NCBI RefSeq assembly: GCF_030123105.1
Contig: NZ_CP126095.1
Location: 1,240,001-1,304,000, forward strand
Reading direction: 5' to 3'
From: Paenibacillus sp. G2S3
GTDB taxonomy: Bacteria > Bacillota > Bacilli > Paenibacillales > Paenibacillaceae
Length of the DNA stretch: 64,000 nt
Shown here: piece after piece, positions 18,072 through 25,666 of the stretch
How the letters are laid out: every line of letters begins with the position of its first letter
Position numbering within the stretch: position 1 is the stretch's first letter
Notes under the pieces: model-generated
The model's input: only the letters and a program-made list of their open reading frames with translations
Database searches by the model: none
Told to the model about the DNA's origin: nothing
Translations under genes and position numbers: made by a program

Positions 18072-18137
18072 TCGGTGGCTAACACGTAGAGTCTGGTGGC
18101 TAAACGTAGAGTTCGGTGGCTAACACGAGTAGTTTGG
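18072..18137 (+). repeat. Three imperfect tandem repeats of about 22 bp
   Basis: The unit GGTGGCTAACACGTAGAGT recurs three times with small changes directly after the CGGAC-type element. No coding or regulatory role is apparent. Confidence 0.6.
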
Positions 18138-18231
18138 GGGTAGTTCGTGTCGACCTTTCAAGGAATTTCCTACGATTCGTAGGAAAGAATAGCAGATAGC
18201 AAGGTTCTGAGATGATGAAGGAGAGACAACA

Positions 18232-18930
18232 ATGCTACTAGAAGTTATTGCAACAACATTAAGTGATGCAGTGCTGGCCGAGCGTTATGGTGCGGATCGA
18301 ATTGAACTGATCACAGCGATTAGTGAAGGGGGATTAACGCCCAGTCTGGGTCTGATAGAAAAAGTCCGCGACGCCGTCTCGATCCCAGTTAGAGTAATGG
18401 TTAGACCTCATGCCAGATCCTTTTTTTATGATCAGGATGATATAGAAACCATGGAGCAGGATATTCAGCATATCGCATCTATCGGCGGGTTATCTGTCGT
18501 AATGGGCATGTTACGCCCTGGTGGAACAATTGACGAAGAGTCACTTCAAAGACTGCTTCATACTGCAAAAGGTTTGGAGGTGACATTCCATCGTGCTTTT
18601 GATGAAGTGAAAGATCAGTTCGAGGCACTCAAAGTATTGACCCGTTATCCTCAAATTACTGACATTCTAACATCAGGAGCCGAGAATACAGCGCCAAAAG
18701 GTGCGGAACGTATTGCTGCGCTTGAGCAGCTGACTTCGGGGCGATCTATCTCCATTTTGGCGGGGAGTGGGTTAACGGTGGAAGGAATAAGCGGCTTTAT
18801 ACATCAAACGGGTGTGCGACGAGTGCATTTCGGTTCAGCCGTTAGAGAAAATGGAGATGCTTTGAAGCCGATAGACCCTCTTCGTTTGCAGTCTGTTCGA
18901 AACATTCTGGATCAAAAAGCAGATCGCTAG
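18232..18930 (+). CDS. cutC: CutC-family protein
   Basis: The 232-residue protein matches CutC closely: LLEVIATTLSDAVLAERYGADRIEL, EGGLTPSLGLI, VRVMVRPHARSFFYD, VMGMLRPGGTID, VTFHRAFDEVKD and ILAGSGLT. It is a TIM-barrel cytoplasmic protein first linked to copper homeostasis, although its biochemical function remains uncertain and recent work doubts a direct copper role. It starts with ATG at 18232 after AAGGAGAG and stands alone, with the element-rich spacer upstream. No copper-responsive operator was recognised. Confidence 0.93.
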   Translation: MLLEVIATTLSDAVLAERYGADRIELITAISEGGLTPSLGLIEKVRDAVSIPVRVMVRPHARSFFYDQDDIETMEQDIQHIASIGGLSVVMGMLRPGGTIDEESLQRLLHTAKGLEVTFHRAFDEVKDQFEALKVLTRYPQITDILTSGAENTAPKGAERIAALEQLTSGRSISILAGSGLTVEGISGFIHQTGVRRVHFGSAVRENGDALKPIDPLRLQSVRNILDQKADR

Positions 18931-18992
18931 CCTCATCGATAAATATTGATTCTATTCCTCGATAGGCTTGTCAGCAGATTTCGGTTTAATTT

Positions 18993-19037
18993 CCGTAAAT
19001 TGGATGATATTATAAAATCGGAATATTAAATTTACGG
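18993..19037 (+). promoter_or_regulatory. Inverted repeat upstream of VOC gene
   Basis: CCGTAAATT (18993-19001) and AATTTACGG (19029-19037) form a perfect 9-bp inverted repeat with a 27-bp A/T-rich centre that may hold the promoter. It could be an operator pair or an RNA stem; I cannot decide. Confidence 0.4.
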
Positions 19038-19079
19038 ATATAGAACAAGCCAATTATTACAATCGGAGGATGATCCACA

Positions 19080-19472
19080 GTGAGTAAGGTACAGTTTTCG
19101 GTTCAAGTAAGGCTGGTAACTAATCTGGAGCAATCAAAGGAATTTTACGCTACAGTGTTAGACTGTGAAGTGACAGATTGGTGGGCGGTGCGCGATGAAT
19201 TTGCACTGGGATTCAAGCTAATACAAGCAGCCCGTATTGAAGATGTACTACCCAATGCAGTAGGACAAGGTCAGATCATTCCGTGGGACACCTATGCTTA
19301 TGTGGAAACTCATCAAGAGCTCGATGATCTATATGAAGAGCTCAAGGGTAAGGGAGCAGAATTTGTTCAACAGCCTGATCTTCAGGAAGCGGACTGGGGG
19401 AGCTGGAAGGATTTTGCGATTAAAGATCCGGATGGGTACGTGATTGCATTTGGTTCAGGGAAGAAACTGTAG
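19080..19472 (+). CDS. VOC (glyoxalase/bleomycin-resistance) family protein
   Basis: This 130-residue protein is one vicinal-oxygen-chelate unit: NLEQSKEFYATVLDCEVTDWW at the start, then AYVETHQELDDLYEELKGKGAEFV and FAIKDPDGYVIAFGSG at the end, with a candidate metal-ligand Glu in the central strand. Members include glyoxalases, dioxygenases and antibiotic-binding proteins; the specific role is unknown. The start is GTG at 19080 with GGAGGATG about 12 bases upstream. It is a single-gene unit. Confidence 0.85.
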   Translation: MSKVQFSVQVRLVTNLEQSKEFYATVLDCEVTDWWAVRDEFALGFKLIQAARIEDVLPNAVGQGQIIPWDTYAYVETHQELDDLYEELKGKGAEFVQQPDLQEADWGSWKDFAIKDPDGYVIAFGSGKKL

Positions 19473-19503
19473 TCGCTGATCATATAATACTGTGCTATAA
19501 AAT

Positions 19504-19545
19504 AACAAGCTGATCATTGGTTATCCAAAGGTCGGCTTGTTTGTC
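19504..19545 (+). terminator. Possible terminator
   Basis: ACAAGCTGA (19504-19512) can pair with TCGGCTTGT (19532-19540), with one G-U pair, followed by a short T-rich stretch. The poly-T tract is poor. Confidence 0.4.
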
Positions 19546-19674
19546 GTGTGTTCACTTGGTTACAGTATTGCAATCTCTGCGTCAAATGCGGAGGACGAGT
19601 TGAAAAGAATAGGTACAGGCTGGCATGCAACTAAATTGAAATGATTTCGTCTTTATATATGGAGGTGGAGAAAA

Positions 19675-20589
19675 TTGGGATTTTTTGTTTCGGGTAGCCG
19701 GTTTGAATCTTTATTACAGCGGAACGTGAAGCTGATGCTTGTATTTGGGCTTCTGTTCGCTGCATGTTTTACAGGTGTGGGAAAGGCGGAAGCTGCTGCT
19801 GGATCCGATCTGATTATCGTAAATAAAAAAACAAACAAACTCGCGTACTTCAGTGACGGCAAGCTAGTGAAGACTTTTCCAGTCGCAACTGGAAAGTCGA
19901 AGGAACTGACACCCGAAGGTAGCTTCAAAATGGTAGTTAAAGTAAAGAACAGACCCTATTACAAGGAGAAAATACCCGGGGGTGATCCGGCCAATCCACT
20001 TGGCGACCGCTGGCTAGGACTAGAAGTGAACGGAACTTATGGAACAACGTATGCAATTCATGGCAATAACAATGAGTCATCCATAGGAAAGTATGTTAGC
20101 GCTGGATGTATCCGAATGCATAATGATGACATCCACTGGCTGTACCCAAAAATAGCTAAAAATACAAGGGTCATCATTACAACAAGTACACTGGCTATGG
20201 AGAGCATTGCGACTAAGAATGGCTATTCCGTGGGAAGTAAGATGTTTGCTGGAGCTTTTGAGATAGATGGAGTCACGACAAAGCTGATAGATCCTTTTTT
20301 AATGGATAATTCCCGTGTATTTGTTCCGCTGAGAGAATCTGTAGCCTTATTAGGTGGATCATTACAGAGCGAAGCTGGAACGGGTGCACTGCTAATTACG
20401 ATAGGCGATCGCACGGTGACACATAAGCCGTTATCTGATCAGGCTATTGTGAATGGAAAAAAACTTACGATACCAGCATCCCGCAATGAAAATGGTCGGT
20501 TGCTGATTCCGCTGAGTATCTTGCCCGAATTATTTGGTATTCAGGTGCAATGGAGTTCGCAGTCTCAGTCGGTAAAGATTATTTTATAA
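19675..20589 (+). CDS. L,D-transpeptidase (YkuD) with copper-amine-oxidase-N domain
   Basis: The 304-residue protein has an N-terminal signal or anchor (LMLVFGLLFAACFTGVGKAEAAA, residues 20-42) and a YkuD catalytic domain ending in the motif HG...SAGCIRMHN, with His129 and catalytic Cys145. From about residue 185 it has a copper amine oxidase N-terminal-like domain (RVFVPLRESVALLGG, LLIPLSILPELFGI), common in Paenibacillus envelope proteins and thought to bind wall polymers. It would cross-link peptidoglycan stem peptides outside the membrane. The start is TTG at 19675 behind GGAGGTGG. It is monocistronic. Confidence 0.92.
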   Translation: MGFFVSGSRFESLLQRNVKLMLVFGLLFAACFTGVGKAEAAAGSDLIIVNKKTNKLAYFSDGKLVKTFPVATGKSKELTPEGSFKMVVKVKNRPYYKEKIPGGDPANPLGDRWLGLEVNGTYGTTYAIHGNNNESSIGKYVSAGCIRMHNDDIHWLYPKIAKNTRVIITTSTLAMESIATKNGYSVGSKMFAGAFEIDGVTTKLIDPFLMDNSRVFVPLRESVALLGGSLQSEAGTGALLITIGDRTVTHKPLSDQAIVNGKKLTIPASRNENGRLLIPLSILPELFGIQVQWSSQSQSVKIIL

Positions 20590-20677
20590 CTATTCTTGAA
20601 CTTTTAATTCTGGCTTAAATGGGTATATACTATATTCATTCAAACCAATTCGGACAATGACGGAGGACCACCGACTG

Positions 20678-20689
20678 ATGAATAACTAA
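20678..20689 (+). CDS. Putative three-residue leader peptide (Met-Asn-Asn)
   Basis: ATG AAT AAC TAA is preceded at 20661-20667 by CGGAGGA with about 10 bases of spacing. Its position early in the ABC-F leader suggests that drug-stalled ribosomes could alter folding of the downstream terminator. Translation is not proven. Confidence 0.45.
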   Translation: MNN

Positions 20690-20912
20690 CACGTTTCCTA
20701 GAAGTAGACCACTCAAGCTTGTGAAGTAAATATGCACAAGTCACGGAGCACCCATGCAGGGTGATAACGGTCAGGGATACGTGTGTCGGTCGGGAACCTT
20801 ACGTTGCTTTTATATGGATAGATCTATTGTTGAGTTGCCTCTGTTTACAGCAGGTGATCACGGCCGTAGTTTATTCATGTTATGGCATATTCCCCCCATC
20901 ATACGCTATTTG

Positions 20913-20940
20913 ACCGCAGACCGCTGGCTGCGGTTTTTTA
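20913..20940 (+). terminator. Leader terminator before the ABC-F gene
   Basis: ACCGCAG (20913-20919) pairs with CTGCGGT (20928-20934), followed by six T residues. It lies inside the transcript leader and not after a gene, as expected of a transcription attenuator. Confidence 0.8.
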
Positions 20941-20967
20941 TTTGCAATACAATTGGAGGAATGGAAT

Positions 20968-22818
20968 ATGACCCTAATAAAAGTAAAAAATTTACGTAAA
21001 GAATGGAACGGGAACCTGTTATTCGAGAAGGTGTCCTTTGAGATAGCAGAAGGAGAGCGTGTGATCTTGTTCGGTCGTAATGGAATCGGCAAAACCACAT
21101 TGCTTAAAGGACTAATCGGTCGCCTCACCTTTGAAGAGGGAAGTATTTATCATGGCTTGCCACGTGAGGAATGGGGAGTGCTGGATCAGCAGCTAGAAGT
21201 ATCAGAAGAAGTAACTGCCTTGGATTACGTTCTCGCCGGATCGCCAGAGCTTCCCCAATTGAAGCGCCGACTTGAATCCCTAAGTCAGAGGTTACAGGAG
21301 CAGAACGACGAGAGCGAAGTGGGATTGGCAGAATACGCCGAAGTGTACGATCAGTACCTGCGGCTTAATGGATATGACTGGGAGGCTAAAGCGGAAAAAT
21401 GCTTGAAGCAGCTCAAGCTAGAGCGTTCGGTTTGGGATTTGCCATATCCATCGCTAAGCGGAGGGCAGAAGACACGTGTACAATTAGCAGCTTTACTAGC
21501 CCAGCAGCCGAAGCTGTTGATTCTAGATGAGCCGACGAATCACTTAGATGGAGAAACGATGGAATGGTTGGAACAATGGGTGTACACCTACCCCGGAACT
21601 GTGTTTTATGTTTCGCATGATCGTACGTTTATCGACCGAACGGCAACGGCTTTACTGGAACTAAGTACAGAAGGGTGTCGTCGGTATTCGGGTGGATATA
21701 CACACTATCGGGAGCAGAAGGCGGTCGAGGCACGAACACTGGAGGGACAATATAAAAAGCAGGAACAGGAAAAGGAGAAAATACTGGAGAGCATCAGAAG
21801 GTATTCCGAATGGTTCCAGCAGGCACACCATGCGGCCGGACAGCATGATTTCCTCCGTGCGAAAGCTAAGAAGAACGTATCTCGTCTGCATGCGAAGGAA
21901 GCTGCACTCGAACGTTTAAATAAGAACCGTGTGGAATTGCCACGCGAGACAAGCAAGCTGAAGATGAAGCTGGAGAGTGAAGCATTTATGGCGGACACTT
22001 TGCTCTCTCTCCGTGAGATTGATTTTGCCTATGAGGGTAGTTTACCTGTATTAAAAGATTTCAGTTTGTCTCTGAATCGAGGAGATCGTCTCGCTATTCT
22101 GGGTCCTAATGGTGTCGGTAAGTCTTCTTTGTTGAAGCTGATTGCTGGTATTCATCAACCAACCCAAGGCGAAGTGCGACTGCATCCGCGGACGAAGATT
22201 GGTTATTTTGCGCAAGAGCTCGATAATTTAGCGGTGTCATCCACTATTCTGGATAGTTTACTTGAACTGCCAGGTATGACCCAAACGGAGGCGCGAACGA
22301 TTCTAGGTTGCTTTTTATTTTCGCGGGAGGATGTCTTTAAACGAATTGGTGATTTAAGCCTAGGAGAGAAATGTCGTGTAGCTTTCCTTAAACTGTACTT
22401 TGGAAAAGCTAACCTACTGGTACTGGATGAACCCACCAATTATCTGGACATTGACACTAGGGAGCGGGTAGAAGAAGCGCTTATGGTTTATCCGGGGGGA
22501 CTTGTGATGGTCTCACATGACCGCTATCTTCACACTAAAGTAGCTAATCGTTTGGTAATCTTGGCACCGACTCAGACACCGAATTTTTTCCAAGGCTCCT
22601 ATGATGAATATTTTTCGAAAGATAGAAGTCGTGTGCTTAACCATAAGGAACAAGCTCGGGAGGATGATCTTGCTCTTTTGGAGCTACGTCTGAATCAATT
22701 GATTCAGAGCGGAAGTATGGATACGGAGGAGGAGAACGGGGCCCTAATGGCGGAAATCATTAATCTGAGGGCGCATATTCAGGAACTTGAGGGTAAGGAA
22801 GACGCTACACACTCATAG
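20968..22818 (+). CDS. ABC-F family ATPase, probable ribosome protection protein
   Basis: The product of about 616 residues has two ABC ATPase domains and no transmembrane segments, which defines ABC-F. Walker A motifs are GRNGIGKT (residues 36-43) and GPNGVGKS; signatures are LSGGQKTRV and the variant LSLGEKCRV; Walker B regions are LLILDEPTNHLD and LLVLDEPTNYLD. The domains are separated by a charged helical linker rich in Glu, Lys and Gln. ABC-F resistance proteins (Vga, Lsa, VmlR, and TaeA from Paenibacillus) bind the ribosomal E site and dislodge antibiotics from the peptidyl transferase region. The attenuator-like leader supports that role over a housekeeping Uup/EttA role, but drug specificity cannot be read. 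The ATG at 20968 follows TTGGAGGA. Confidence 0.88.
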   Translation: MTLIKVKNLRKEWNGNLLFEKVSFEIAEGERVILFGRNGIGKTTLLKGLIGRLTFEEGSIYHGLPREEWGVLDQQLEVSEEVTALDYVLAGSPELPQLKRRLESLSQRLQEQNDESEVGLAEYAEVYDQYLRLNGYDWEAKAEKCLKQLKLERSVWDLPYPSLSGGQKTRVQLAALLAQQPKLLILDEPTNHLDGETMEWLEQWVYTYPGTVFYVSHDRTFIDRTATALLELSTEGCRRYSGGYTHYREQKAVEARTLEGQYKKQEQEKEKILESIRRYSEWFQQAHHAAGQHDFLRAKAKKNVSRLHAKEAALERLNKNRVELPRETSKLKMKLESEAFMADTLLSLREIDFAYEGSLPVLKDFSLSLNRGDRLAILGPNGVGKSSLLKLIAGIHQPTQGEVRLHPRTKIGYFAQELDNLAVSSTILDSLLELPGMTQTEARTILGCFLFSREDVFKRIGDLSLGEKCRVAFLKLYFGKANLLVLDEPTNYLDIDTRERVEEALMVYPGGLVMVSHDRYLHTKVANRLVILAPTQTPNFFQGSYDEYFSKDRSRVLNHKEQAREDDLALLELRLNQLIQSGSMDTEEENGALMAEIINLRAHIQELEGKEDATHS

Positions 22819-22830
22819 GGAGAAACCAAC

Positions 22831-22876
22831 ACAACCCTAGCTCAGGATAGAAGGTATCTTGGGCGGGGTTGTTTTT
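22831..22876 (+). terminator. Terminator of the ABC-F gene
   Basis: ACAACCC (22831-22837) pairs with GGGTTGT (22866-22872), followed by a T run. Confidence 0.7.
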
Positions 22877-22970
22877 CGAATATCCGATAGGAGTCATCAT
22901 AGGTAAGGTGTATAATTGGATGAATATGGATGTCAAGTGAACAGAAAATCTCGAAGGGAAGGCTGTAATA

Positions 22971-23270
22971 ATGACAAAACTAGGCTCTTTTATATTGGAA
23001 TTACTTCGATTGTGTGTATTGCTCGTGTTGACCTTGTTTATTTTAGGCGGGGTAGAGAGATTTGTATATCAATCTATATTTGGTCAGCCCTTATATAACT
23101 GGAGTATGGCGCTCGGTAATTTATTGATATTTTTCATGCTGTATCGGAATCATTTTCAGTTTAAAGGCTGGTACAAATCAGAAAAGAATATCAAGCTAAC
23201 GATCCTCACTACGAGAATCATAACGGTTGTATCGCTAGGACTTATCATCCTGCCGATCGGGCTCGGCTAA
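22971..23270 (+). CDS. Small membrane protein of unknown function
   Basis: The 99-residue product has three likely transmembrane segments: residues 5-24 (FILELLRLCVLLVLTLFILG), a second around residues 38-54 (GNLLIFFMLYRN), and a third near the C-terminus (ITVVSLGLIILPIGL). I do not recognise the family. An AAGGGAAGG sequence precedes the ATG. It ends 4 bp before a decayed kinase-like gene, which gives no help with function. Confidence 0.65.
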   Translation: MTKLGSFILELLRLCVLLVLTLFILGGVERFVYQSIFGQPLYNWSMALGNLLIFFMLYRNHFQFKGWYKSEKNIKLTILTTRIITVVSLGLIILPIGLG

Positions 23271-23274
23271 GCCT

Positions 23275-23576
23275 ATGAAGATTAGAATTGCTAGAGAGTT
23301 GTCGAAAAAGTATGGTGTGGATTATTACGAAATAGATAATTTGGTATGGGATAGAAGTGGTGAGAACCTACGTTATTCCATTGAAGCAAGGGACGCGCAA
23401 TTGGAGGAGATTCTTGATCAACCCTCATGGATTCTCGAAGGCGTGCATTATAAGTGGGGGCAAGAAAGTTTTGAAAAAGCAGATTTAATCGTTATTCTGA
23501 GACCTAATCGAGTATTTAGGGATTCGAGCAAGCCAATTATAAGCAATCGTTTAAGAATCTGTATGTGATGATTTGA
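23275..23576 (+). pseudogene. Decayed P-loop kinase-like gene (topology-modulation/FlaR-like)
   Basis: The readable part (IARELSKKYGVDYYEIDNLVWDRSGE, and later QPSWILEGVHYKWGQESFEKADLIVILRPNR) matches the family of small P-loop kinases annotated as DNA topology modulation proteins. The N-terminus should carry a GxxGxGKS/T Walker A loop, but here MKIR runs straight into IARELSKKY, so about a dozen residues are missing. Near the end the frame breaks after RVFRD; the next frame continues as FEQANYKQSFKNLYVMI and stops at 23576. Both defects remove function. A short translated product without ATPase activity cannot be excluded. Confidence 0.75.
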
Positions 23577-23631
23577 AGAGCGGATAATCAAGATGAATGA
23601 ATAAAGTAAGCATAGAGAGTGAGGCACTAAT

Positions 23632-24171
23632 ATGGATAACAATAAAGTTGAGCGTTTAGAACACGAGGATTTCATAGGCTTTTGGAAAAGAGTTCTCGCT
23701 ACTATTCTTGATCTCCTTATCATTCTGATACCTGCGGTTATTGTATACTGGATATTCAATTCATTAGCTGTATCCTTGCATTCGGAGATTCCCATCATCC
23801 TTGAGTATATTTTCTTCGTTGTATTTGATGTTTTTATGATCGTTAGATTTGGCGGATCGCCTGGAAAACTGGTTTTAAAGATGAAAATTGTCAATCAGCA
23901 AGGGAATATCCCAACGTTGAAGGAAGCTTTAATTCGAAATATTTTCCGAATCATTAGTACGATTTTTTCAATGATTGTTGGTGTAAGCCTCTACGATCTT
24001 ACTGTGATTTCCACCACTCTTAATTTATGGGCACCTTTAGCTACTGACCTCAGTAAAATACTTGGCCCCATCATGCTTGTAGATTATCTATTTGTCGCAT
24101 TTTCTCCCCGTAAACGTGCGCTTCACGATATGATGGCTGGTACTTATGTTGTTGATAAAACTGCGATTTAA
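23632..24171 (+). CDS. RDD family membrane protein
   Basis: The 179-residue protein has the RDD layout: an N-terminal GFWKRVLATILDLLIILIPAVI segment with the conserved Arg and Asp residues, a second hydrophobic segment (EYIFFVVFDVFMIVRFGGSPGK) with the GxSPGK motif, and a C-terminal KRALHDMMAGTYVV motif. Two to four membrane spans are predicted. RDD proteins are of unclear function; some are Na+/H+ transporters, others helpers of membrane processes. The ATG at 23632 has only a weak GAGG upstream. It is followed by a strong terminator. Confidence 0.87.
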   Translation: MDNNKVERLEHEDFIGFWKRVLATILDLLIILIPAVIVYWIFNSLAVSLHSEIPIILEYIFFVVFDVFMIVRFGGSPGKLVLKMKIVNQQGNIPTLKEALIRNIFRIISTIFSMIVGVSLYDLTVISTTLNLWAPLATDLSKILGPIMLVDYLFVAFSPRKRALHDMMAGTYVVDKTAI

Positions 24172-24200
24172 AGGATGCTTTCAGAAGCATCCTTTTTTTA
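24171..24200 (+). terminator. Rho-independent terminator
   Basis: AAGGATGCTT and AAGCATCCTT form a perfect 10-bp stem with a TCAG loop, followed by T7, directly at the RDD stop codon. Confidence 0.92.
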
Positions 24201-24254
24201 CTATTAAATAGTTTATAGTTAAAAAGTTTACTATTAAATATTTTAGTGTTAAAA
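24197..24254 (+). promoter_or_regulatory. Two 28-bp direct repeats upstream of marR-type gene
   Basis: TTTACTATTAAATA opens two copies starting at 24197 and 24227 (30-bp period, about three helical turns). The first copy overlaps the T run of the preceding terminator. They cover the likely promoter of the MarR gene and look like a double operator. Confidence 0.6.
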
Positions 24255-24300
24255 TATATGTAGAAGTAGCCAATGATTATGAACATCTAAGGAGGATGTC

Positions 24301-24735
24301 TTGGAAAACCCAGATATTTTTAGACTCATACATGCAGTTGAATTATTCACGAATGAAATTATTGTTCGATGGATGAATGCTTTTGACCACAATATTGGAA
24401 TATCTCCTGTTCTCGTATTGGGAGAATTGAATAAAAGGGGTCCGCAGAAGCAAACTACTTTGGCTAAGAAGCTAGGTTATACGCCGGGAGCGATGACGAA
24501 CATTGCCAATCGTTTAATTAAGCAGGAAATGGCCGAGCGCAAATATAACGAGGATGATCGCCGAAATGTACTGCTGTCTATCACGGACAAAGGTAAAGAT
24601 GTATTGAAGGAAGCACAGCTAAAAGGGCAGGAGCTCCGAGTTGAAATGTTTCAGAAGCTCAATGAAGAAGAACTGCAGCAATTCTTGAAAATCTATGAGA
24701 AGTTGTTAACGAGCTTTGATAGCTCTGAAACATAA
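24301..24735 (+). CDS. MarR-family transcriptional regulator
   Basis: This 144-residue protein has a MarR winged helix-turn-helix: QKQTTLAKKLGYTPGAMTNIANRLIKQEMAERKYNEDDRRNVLLSITDKGK (about residues 50-100), including the wing DDRR and the ITxxG signature. It probably represses itself and the SDR gene that follows 46 bp later. The start is TTG at 24301 preceded by AAGGAGGAT. The two 30-bp-spaced direct repeats upstream are candidate operators. The ligand is unknown. Confidence 0.9.
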   Translation: MENPDIFRLIHAVELFTNEIIVRWMNAFDHNIGISPVLVLGELNKRGPQKQTTLAKKLGYTPGAMTNIANRLIKQEMAERKYNEDDRRNVLLSITDKGKDVLKEAQLKGQELRVEMFQKLNEEELQQFLKIYEKLLTSFDSSET

Positions 24736-24781
24736 ATGAAGTCATCTAAGAATCTTAATCACATTATAAAGGGGTATGGAT

Positions 24782-25591
24782 ATGGGAAGAGTTCAAGGTA
24801 AGGTTGCATTAGTAACTGGAGGCGCTTCAGGTATTGGCTTATCCGCCGCTACTTTATTGGCTAGAGAAGGAGCCAAAGTTGTCATCGCCGATTTTAATGT
24901 AGAGGCTGCGAAAGAAGCAGCGGCTAAGATTAAAAGTGAGGGTGGAGAGGCGGAAGGTCTTTTCTTGGATGCATCCCAAGCGGATTCGATCAAGGAAGCT
25001 GTTGATTTCACAGTCACTCAGTATGGCACAATTACAGTTTTGTTCAACAACGTGGGTCTAACTAATCTGCAAAAAGACCTAGATGTCGTCAACATAGATT
25101 TGGAAGAATGGGATCGCTTGATGAACGTGAACACCAAAAGTGTTCTGTTAGGCAGTCGGTTTGCCATTCCACATATGATTAAAGCGGGCGGAGGCTCGAT
25201 CATTAACACAGCTTCGATGTCAGCATTTGCAGGAGATTCATTGCGTACGGCGTATGGCTCCTCTAAGGCAGCTGTTGTGAACCTTACTCGTTACATCGCC
25301 ACGCAATATGGTAAGGATAAGATTCGTTGTAACGGAGTGGCCCCGGGCCTGATCCTAACACCTGCGGCTGCAAGAAATATGCCACCAGCTGTTCTGGATA
25401 TCTTCCAGAAGTTCAACGCTCTGCCTTACCACGGTGAAGCGGATGACATCGGAAACACAGTTTTGTTCCTGGCATCGGATGAATCTAAATTCATTACTGG
25501 CCAAACGATTGAAGTAGAGGGTGGTCACTATATGTCCAACCCAAGCATTACGGACTTCCAAAACTACATGATGGAAGCTAAAGGTAAATAA
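24782..25591 (+). CDS. Short-chain dehydrogenase/reductase
   Basis: The product of about 269 residues shows the classical SDR pattern: TGGASGIG cofactor site (near residue 13), NNVG after the fourth strand, and a catalytic Ser...Tyr-x-x-x-Lys set in TASMSAFAGDSLRTAYGSSKAAV. The C-terminal GHYMSNPS is typical of FabG-like SDRs. It reduces or oxidises an unidentified carbonyl or alcohol with NAD(P). I chose the ATG at 24782 because AAAGGGG sits 7 bases upstream; the ATG at 24776 is one base from it. It is likely co-transcribed with the MarR gene. Confidence 0.9.
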   Translation: MGRVQGKVALVTGGASGIGLSAATLLAREGAKVVIADFNVEAAKEAAAKIKSEGGEAEGLFLDASQADSIKEAVDFTVTQYGTITVLFNNVGLTNLQKDLDVVNIDLEEWDRLMNVNTKSVLLGSRFAIPHMIKAGGGSIINTASMSAFAGDSLRTAYGSSKAAVVNLTRYIATQYGKDKIRCNGVAPGLILTPAAARNMPPAVLDIFQKFNALPYHGEADDIGNTVLFLASDESKFITGQTIEVEGGHYMSNPSITDFQNYMMEAKGK

Positions 25592-25605
25592 ATTCATGCG
25601 TAATT

Positions 25606-25653
25606 AAAAATCCGGTCCATGCTCGTGTTAATCGAGAGGGACCGGATTTTTAT
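25606..25653. terminator. Bidirectional terminator
   Basis: AAAATCCGGTCC (25607-25618) pairs with GGACCGGATTTT (25639-25650), with an A run on one side and a T run on the other, between convergent genes. Confidence 0.88.
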
Positions 25654-25666
25654 TTGTTTCAATCGG

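Larger units (their letters stand above)
20590..20967 (+). promoter_or_regulatory. Attenuator-type leader of the ABC-F gene
   Basis: The 378 bp between the transpeptidase stop and the ABC-F start hold no ordinary gene. A TATACT -10-like box lies at 20626-20631. A three-codon reading frame, ATG AAT AAC TAA at 20678-20689, follows a CGGAGGA site. An intrinsic terminator ends 28 bp before the ABC-F ATG. This layout (short upstream ORF, long structured leader, terminator) is that of ribosome-mediated attenuators that control antibiotic-resistance ABC-F genes. Confidence 0.65.

Noticed and set aside
20754..20999. 81-codon open frame in the ABC-F leader
   Set aside because: It overlaps the terminator and the ABC-F start, has no ribosome binding site and no recognisable protein sequence.
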